From Lineus longissimus (Eukaryota; Nemertea; Pilidiophora; Heteronemertea; Lineidae): a stretch of DNA of 64,000 nt. The notes under the pieces were generated by a model. That model was given only the letters and a program-made list of their open reading frames with translations, was not told the origin of the DNA and did no database searches. Position numbers and translations under genes: made by a program. The DNA lies in assembly GCF_910592395.1 (NCBI RefSeq), contig NC_088321.1:372001-436000 (forward strand). Reading direction: 5' to 3'. Below are positions 59,301-64,000 of the stretch, in pieces. Position 1 is the stretch's first letter. Each line of letters begins with the position of its first letter.

Positions 59301-61772
59301 AAGGAAAAGCAGAGTTTTAGTCACAAAATTTATAGATTACCAATTTATATTTCAGTTTAGGCCTCTCAACAGGGTTGCGAGTGAGCAAACCAAAAGAAGT
59401 TTTTTCTTGTGAAAATCTTGTCAGTGAAAAATCAAAATCAATGTGTTCCTTTTTTCACCTTTTTCACCTAAAGACATTTTTCTTGGTAATTTTTGTAAAC
59501 AGCGGGTTCGCAAAACAAGCTATAAAAAACTCTCGCCTCAGTGAGAAACAAAAGTGAATCATTGTCCTATCAGAAACTAGCCCCCTCCTTACCTGATAAC
59601 AGTAAAGACCATAAAACTTTGGTAATAATGTCCTAGGATTTTGGTTAAGATTCTGAAACAGAAAAGAGTGTTTGAGACTAATGACAAGACTTGAATCGTA
59701 CCACACTTCAAAGTGCTTCTTGATCTCAACCAATCGTTTTCAAAGTATGCACAACTGTTTTGGGTCTATAAGGAGTGGAGACTTCTTCTTCAATACGTTT
59801 ATTCTTCTCCTATTTCACTAGTAAACCATGTTTTTCTGAGAGCGTCGAACATCTTTCCAATTTCGTTTTTGCCAGCAGTGTTAACCACCAAGCTACGAGG
59901 CTCCTCTGTACAAACTAAATAAAGTCATGCATAGTCAAGTTAACTTTGTCTTGAACTTTGAATAAGTTTGTCTGTGAAATCTTTCCTCACCATATAATAT
60001 CCTGGTAGTAACTTCTGTAAGAACTCGGCCTCTTTATGTTGAACAGTTTTTATAATAAATTCATCGTCACTTGTGATGTAGAAGACGGAACCGCTGGCAC
60101 CAGGGTTGGACAACTCTGTCATTGGTTCATTACACATGGAATACTGGAAGGAAAACATGGTCATTATCAGAGACACCTTTCTATTGTATGGTTTTCACTG
60201 CATGTCATAATGCAAGAGACCCCCCCCCACCAAACGTTTTTAGATCAGTGCAGTATTGGTTGCCAACTTCACCTCCCAAGACCGTCTGCAAAGAAACAGC
60301 CTGGAGCATGAGCTTGAACCTCGTCCCCACAAAACCTACCAAGAAATCGTCGGGCTGAATGTCGAACATCTCCCTGAAGTAACGAAACGCCATCGGCGCA
60401 TAAGTCTTGAATCGAAAATCACTGTAGTGGTGGGCCGGCGTCAAGTTACTGCCCTCTCTGAAAATGGAGGAAGAAATGTTAACAAGATGGCCGATCGTGT
60501 CTGTCTTGTAAACAGTGACAGAACAGAGACAACTGACAGGTAACACGAGACATGAGCTATCATTGTGAGTGAAGATTGCCTCCACGATGGGGAAACCTGA
60601 TGCCTTGATGATGGGGTGTTGCCATCGGTCTGTACAGACTGCAGACTCAGGGGAGAGTGCAGCCAACACAGAGAGAGGAAGTTATACCATCGTTATTATT
60701 ACTGAGAAACCGTGAAGAGGAGGACTTGACCTAGGTCAACTGACCCATTCACCCCACAAAGGTGCCAGCAAAGATCGCCCAGACTCCCCGTGGATACGCT
60801 CCCCATGCCCTTGAACAGTGATGAAGTAAGTCCACCCTGATAGTCGAGCCGTACCACTAGCTTACTTCACCCGCGAGAGATCAATAGAGCTTCCTCGTCA
60901 TTATTACACGCATTGATTGATGCAGACGGTATTGATTCCTTGATTCCTCTATATTGTGTAAAATCTTGTCTCGTTCATCTGCGTTCAAGAGGCCATGCTC
61001 CAAACGGCTCAACTGACCACTGTACGATGGACGCCGTGCGAATATCCACAAAATACCAAAATATGCTCCAGAGGAAATTTGTTAACCCTTCTGTTAAAGT
61101 AATTTCAATCAATTTAATGGACTTAAAACGTGCTTCTTGTATGGTTTCCCAAAGACTTATATCCATGGCAACCAAACAGGATTGGTATAAACAATCACCT
61201 TCCATCATTTGATCAATGTTTTCGCTTGACTTCTGCTTTCATGTTCCCCGCCTCTAAGTGTTTTGTTTAGCGTTACTTCAATGAGGCTTGTGCGGCTGTG
61301 CAACCACAAGCTGTTTACTGGAGAGGCTTTTCCCAGCTCAGTGTTTGTACTTGGGGAACATGCCATGGAGGCGTTGGAAAATACACAAGAAGTCAACAAG
61401 TGAAACTGTGAAGCATACACAGTTCAAGGAACCACGACAGGAGACTAAAACAAGGCCAAACGTGTCTTGTAATATCTACCCCGAAGAATTCACTATCAAC
61501 GATAGGGAACTCTTGCATTAGAACACCAATCTGCGTCTTCCACCTTGGGGGCATGAATACCTGGGGGCATGAATACCTGGGGACAAGGAACTAGACACCA
61601 ACCAAATAGATAAACCTCGTGCCTAAGGGATTAATACCTACCCAGGAAAGAACACACTGTCAACGATGGTGAAATCTTGCATGAGAACATCACGTTCTGG
61701 CTTGGATGAAAGTCCTCCGATACTTTGGCCGATCCCCAGTTGGATTGCGGCCATAAGCTCCGAGGTGGGTTT
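44368..61772 (-). CDS. PIP5K1: Type I phosphatidylinositol-4-phosphate 5-kinase, 5' incomplete
   Basis: Kinase-core exons (minus): 61772-61642, 60457-60340, 60143-59991, 59652-59593, 59296-59057, 58552-58372, 57921-57813, 57574-57442, 57138-57051, then 50936-50820 and 50588-50435. Less certain tail exons: 48947-48925, 48675-48637, 48323-48300, 47099-46497, 44480-44368. Phases join throughout (about 762 residues).

Numbered from the first visible residue: GASGS at 98-102, lysine in [13 protein letters not shown] at 115, DLKGSTYKR from 180, [11 protein letters not shown] from 242, GVIDIL from 350, and the activation loop before FYAQRF. The enzyme makes PI(4,5)P2 at the plasma membrane for actin, endocytosis and signalling. 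[20 protein letters not shown] resembles the tail of the gamma isoform. The N-terminus is not found: the first exon here starts mid-domain, and ATGGCAACTGCAAG|gtgag at about 62785 does not join in phase. The stop codon is also unresolved. Confidence 0.9.
44690..44895. repeat. 40-bp minisatellite, about 4-5 copies
   Basis: Units read cagataccctccactccctg followed by catcagacactggtcaaaga. The last three are nearly identical and the first two are diverged (cttcctttcagtcccctgga). It lies in the PIP5K intron 5' of the exon at 44480. Confidence 0.9.
45381..45520. repeat. Direct repeat pair, about 73 bp apart
   Basis: gattgtatgtcgacatcatg and the following ttctcatgtcaaattctctc occur twice, each followed by a gctgaaacatgtgac segment. 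It is a simple local duplication in a PIP5K intron. Confidence 0.85.
46108..46308. repeat. Two tandem copies of a 99-bp unit
   Basis: Each copy runs ttgcctgaagg, atagccttgtatcactgtta, gctgaacgccttggatagtc, cacacaaagctcgagcagac, then the cgagatgtag end. Identity is very high, so the duplication is recent. It lies in the PIP5K intron between exons 47099-46497 and 44480-44368. Confidence 0.9.
49955..54016 (+). CDS. Unrecognised plus-strand gene, last two exons, nested antisense in PIP5K
   Basis: An exon at 49955-50219 follows a strong acceptor (ttgtttccttctag), is open for 88 codons and ends FKFDRgtaatg in phase 0. A second exon at 53876-54016 follows catatttttccttcag, starts in phase 0 and reads [10 protein letters not shown] to its end LNSITD and TGA. 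The two join without a break into about 134 residues containing [20 protein letters not shown] and [20 protein letters not shown]. The first exon opens in phase 2, so at least one upstream exon is missing. I do not recognise the family, and no transposon motif is visible. Both exons lie inside minus-strand PIP5K introns. It could be a real nested gene or a retained duplicate of one elsewhere. Confidence 0.45.
50207..50435. repeat. Tandem duplication of about 118 bp reaching the PIP5K donor site
   Basis: The block from caaatttgacagggtaatg through gaacagccagacacaatgca and acttctgctgttctctccac to actcacccctac is repeated with small changes. The second copy ends exactly at the donor of the PIP5K exon 50588-50435, and the first copy begins at the end of the plus-strand exon 49955-50219. 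Confidence 0.8.
52617..52814. mobile_element. 198-bp MITE with 17-bp terminal inverted repeats
   Basis: The ends are AGGGCCGTTTAGACGAC and GTCGTCTAAACGGCCCT. The interior is rich in aatccggat and atccggatt words in both orientations. No transposase is present. The flanks share at most TA, so the superfamily is unsure. It sits in the long PIP5K intron 50937-57050. Confidence 0.8.
53215..53530. repeat. 65-bp minisatellite, locus 1 of 3, about 5 copies
   Basis: The unit starts gaaagtgctcatcaagagct, continues ttccaatgaatggtcatgtc and ends aataggtttacaaatggtac plus catca. The same unit forms short arrays at 57655-57790 and 58595-58810. All three lie in PIP5K introns. Confidence 0.9.
54060..54250. 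repeat. A/T homopolymer-rich segment
   Basis: Runs of a and t are broken by tcggaa and tcgcaaaa words. A similar style, including tcgcaaa-cacaaaagttaagaa, occurs at about 63010-63190. This may be one low-complexity repeat family. Confidence 0.5.
54685..54990. repeat. Diverged repeat of about 107 bp carrying CCAAT-type and E-box words
   Basis: Units contain agaaagagaaga, ctcattggtc or ctcattggca, and gggtcatgtgac, followed by tgattggcca. A further copy lies near 55825-55885. Each unit has two or more ATTGG (inverted CCAAT) words and one TCATGTGAC E-box. Confidence 0.6.
56638..56872. repeat. 42-bp minisatellite, about 5.5 copies
   Basis: The unit is tacctggcatctagatacgg, then ccagtttacatgatggtagt, then ga. 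Because 42 is divisible by three and the unit lacks stops in one frame on each strand, both strands show open frames with 14-residue repeats. This is a by-product of the repeat, which lies in a PIP5K intron just before the exon at 57138-57051. Confidence 0.92.
57655..57790. repeat. 65-bp minisatellite, locus 2 of 3
   Basis: About two copies of the unit seen at 53215. The array ends with aggtttcaacaaacaggcca and attctctcctactga, an ending shared with the locus at 58595-58840. Confidence 0.9.
58595..58840. repeat. 65-bp minisatellite, locus 3 of 3
   Basis: About three and a half copies of the same unit, again ending with aacaaacaggccaattctct cctactgag. The common ending at two loci suggests that the array moved as part of a larger element with a fixed terminus. 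Confidence 0.9.
58972..59046 (-). repeat. tRNA-derived SINE fragment beside a PIP5K exon
   Basis: On the minus strand an A-box-like ggactggtgcagtgg is followed by the B box gggttcgattcc. It starts only about 10 bp inside the intron after the exon ending at 59057. A second A-box-like piece (tagcttggtggttaacac) is at about 59872-59905 on the minus strand. Confidence 0.55.
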
Positions 61773-64000
61773 CTGTAAAATATTTCAAAAGTTTGTGAAT
61801 TTGCGCAGTTTTTGAGTGAAAATGATATTAAATTCAAAATGAATACACTCGTATATTAGCAATTAAAAATGATTTCTACGGCACATGTGATACTGTCACT
61901 TTAAATTCATATCTTGTCAATTACACCCAATGCCAACACAAATTTCTCGACAGAATTACAATCTGTCCACGATCTTGTGTGAATTCTAATGCAATCAATG
62001 ACCAAATACTTCAAAAGTTAAAAAATTATCCAATCAACTGATGTTTCAAACATGTATTGTTGCATACTAATTTTCATATTTTTCCAACCCAGAGATGATA
62101 ATTTACAAACTAAGAAAAGTCAAACATTGAACATTTATTATCTGTTTTGACTGGTTTGACAAGCACTCAGGCTAGAGTCCACCCATTTAAAATGATAATG
62201 TATGTCGGAATTGTCTCCAGCTCCGAAGCACGAACCGATGGTCAGATTTCTTTAAAGTTTGTTTACATTGACCAGAGCTCCCCAAACAAACAGGATCTTC
62301 TCATTTTAGTAACCACGGTAACGATATAAAGTTTTTGTATCCATTTTTCCAAAACAGGCATTGTGCATTAGATTAGATATTGTCCTCTCAGTAAGGTTTG
62401 TTCTCCATCAATCTTGATGAAATGTCCACGTAATTAGGTTTTTGTGCCCATCTGCTCTACGAGAGAATGAAACAATGACCAGAAACAGAATATTGCCAAC
62501 ATGGGGGGGGGGGGGGCTAAGATGCTGAAGACATTTATTTCCCTTCTGCACTGACGATGCAGAACTCCTAAAATCATGTTAGGTTGCTAAGCTCCGATCA
62601 ATAAAAACTCAACTTTAAAGAAATGCGACAACTAGTTAGCGCTCCAGAGCCCAAAATGACATGTACAGATCATTTACGAATGGTCCATACTCATATTTAA
62701 TAACAATAATGATCTATTTATACATCCACTCACAACAATCACACCTAAAGATCACAGACAAACAACTCACCTTGCAGTTGCCATGGTTACGGCACTTTTA
62801 AGGAAAGAAATCTGCCACACGTACTAGTTGATGTTTACTTCCCTCGTGTTTGCATCTTTGGAACTTTCTCCAAAAAAAACCTAGAAACTGTTCTACCAAA
62901 GATTCCATTAACCGATTCCATTAACCGATTCCATTAACCGATTCCATTAACCGATTCCATTAACCGCCATATATCGGAGGCTTTGTGATTCACCTGGCGT
63001 CCAAAATTACCTCGAGACAAAAAAATATTGCCAAAAAAAATTTTTGATTGGAAAAGCTGGAACATCTACAAAAATGAAAATTTCATTTTTTTTCAAAATT
63101 TCTTTTTTTTGATAAATTTTTTTCGCAAATCACAAAAGTTAAGAATTATGAAAATTTTGCGACCAACACTAAAAATTTTTTTTTCAATTTTTTTTTTTAT
63201 AATAGTACATGTTTGAATCATGATCATTTGCAATGGATGCCTCTGCACTCCTAAGACAAGACCCAGATAGTGAGGTGGAGGGGGTTTATAAGATGAAACA
63301 AAAGCGCTATTAACCATAACCGTCTTCCTGGCATAATTATAACAACCCCTTTGAAGACTTATAACCACATCATCGAGTAGGCAGCATATTTTGCAAGTGA
63401 AACAAGATCATTTTCCCCTCAGGAATATTCCGTCAAGAAAAATACGGCAGAGAGTCTTCAATTGGTAATTTTCACAAAGACGCCCTTTTCAAGAGGCATG
63501 ACGAGAGCGGCCATAAAGGAGATTGCAAAGCCTGACGGCAATGTATCGACGAAAACAAAAATGACAGTTGGAGAAAGGAAACAGTGTTTGTAATCATGAT
63601 GAGGGGGCGTTCTTCCTACTAACGCAGAGGTGTAACGTCTCGATAAGACACCATGGGATCTTTGATGCCACCTCCAGTCAAGACCAATTGAGAATAGTGC
63701 GTGACCTTTCATTGAGACTTTTATGACCTCAAAGGTCACTGCAAGAAAACATCGATTGTCGATGACCCTCGAAGAAATGTATAGACCTTTCAACCAAGAT
63801 GGTTGCTTCAGTTTCGGCGTACACCGGTGTATATCTGCTCTTACTCACTCATTCACTTCGCTGGCCCGCGTGGGAAGTATTGGTGAATCGTCCACCCAGC
63901 AAACTGCACGAGAGCAATGCCCTAACAAGGCAACGAGTAAGGCTATAGGAACTATATAGAGAAACCAGGCGGGATGCTGCCACAAAAATGTGGCAACCTA
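61773..64000. other. PIP5K 5' region and window end
   Basis: The upstream PIP5K coding exon was not found. A possible short coding start with donor (ATGGCAACTGCAAG|gtgagt, minus, about 62786-62773) does not match the phase of the next exon. Other content: poly-G at about 62503-62516 and A/T runs at 63005-63200. The large open frames near 63458-63959 on both strands have no splice or family support. Confidence 0.4.
62901..62965. repeat. 13-bp tandem repeat, 5 perfect copies
   Basis: gattccattaacc is repeated five times without change, so it is a young microsatellite-like array upstream of the visible PIP5K exons. Confidence 0.95.

Noticed and set aside
62773..62786. PIP5K start codon exon ATGGCAACTGCAAG
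   Set aside because: It ends in phase 2 while the next known exon starts in phase 0, and no linking exon was found.
63458..63959. Open frames of 111 and 78 codons on opposite strands at the window end
   Set aside because: Neither has splice support, domain motifs or coding-like composition.

Overview
This is a eukaryotic (animal) nuclear window. Coding sequence is broken into short exons with GT-AG introns, and the gaps are full of minisatellites, palindromic MITE-like elements, tRNA-derived SINE fragments and a LINE relic. Gene content and repeat style point to a marine invertebrate, most likely a non-vertebrate deuterostome. I cannot fix the phylum from sequence alone.

Three genes are clearly recognisable, all on the minus strand and head-to-tail: PRDM9 (CDS 27104 to 20628), ZWILCH (36412 to 31722) and a type I phosphatidylinositol-4-phosphate 5-kinase (about 61772 to 44368, 5' end not found). 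I rebuilt the first two exon by exon. Every intron phase closes, giving intact proteins of 807 and 618 residues.

The highlight is PRDM9. One uninterrupted gene carries the KRAB-related domain, SSXRD motif, zinc knuckle, PR/SET domain with all three catalytic tyrosines, a proximal zinc finger and a terminal array of 10 near-identical C2H2 fingers. The fingers differ almost only at the DNA-contact positions. This is the full architecture expected of a meiotic recombination hotspot specifier. The gene sits among unstable DNA: a 23-copy 56-bp minisatellite in its last intron, a finger relic after its stop codon, and upstream a decayed satellite that looks derived from zinc-finger linkers.

Layout. 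1-6.8 kb: degenerate tandem repeats and featureless DNA. 6.9-9.3 kb (+): a single-exon 812-residue membrane protein I do not recognise. 10.1-11.6 kb (+): NRF1/YY1-type promoter and possible small gene. 11.9-19 kb: palindromes, a mariner-type MITE, SINE and inverted repeats. 19.4-20.3 kb: duplicated palindromic element. 20.4-27.1 kb: PRDM9. 27.1-31.7 kb: spacer with shared repeat block, zinc-finger relic satellite and a 1452-bp foldback transposon with a perfect 10-bp target duplication. 31.7-36.4 kb: ZWILCH, with a LINE RNase H relic in an intron. 36.5-44.3 kb: mostly non-coding. 44.4-61.8 kb: PIP5K, with many intronic minisatellites and two plus-strand exons of an unidentified gene nested antisense. 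61.8-64 kb: PIP5K upstream region.

PRDM9 marks meiotic double-strand break sites, and ZWILCH serves the kinetochore checkpoint. Both act in chromosome segregation, but their adjacency may be chance. All calls rest on reading the sequence and remembered family features. No alignment or database search was run.
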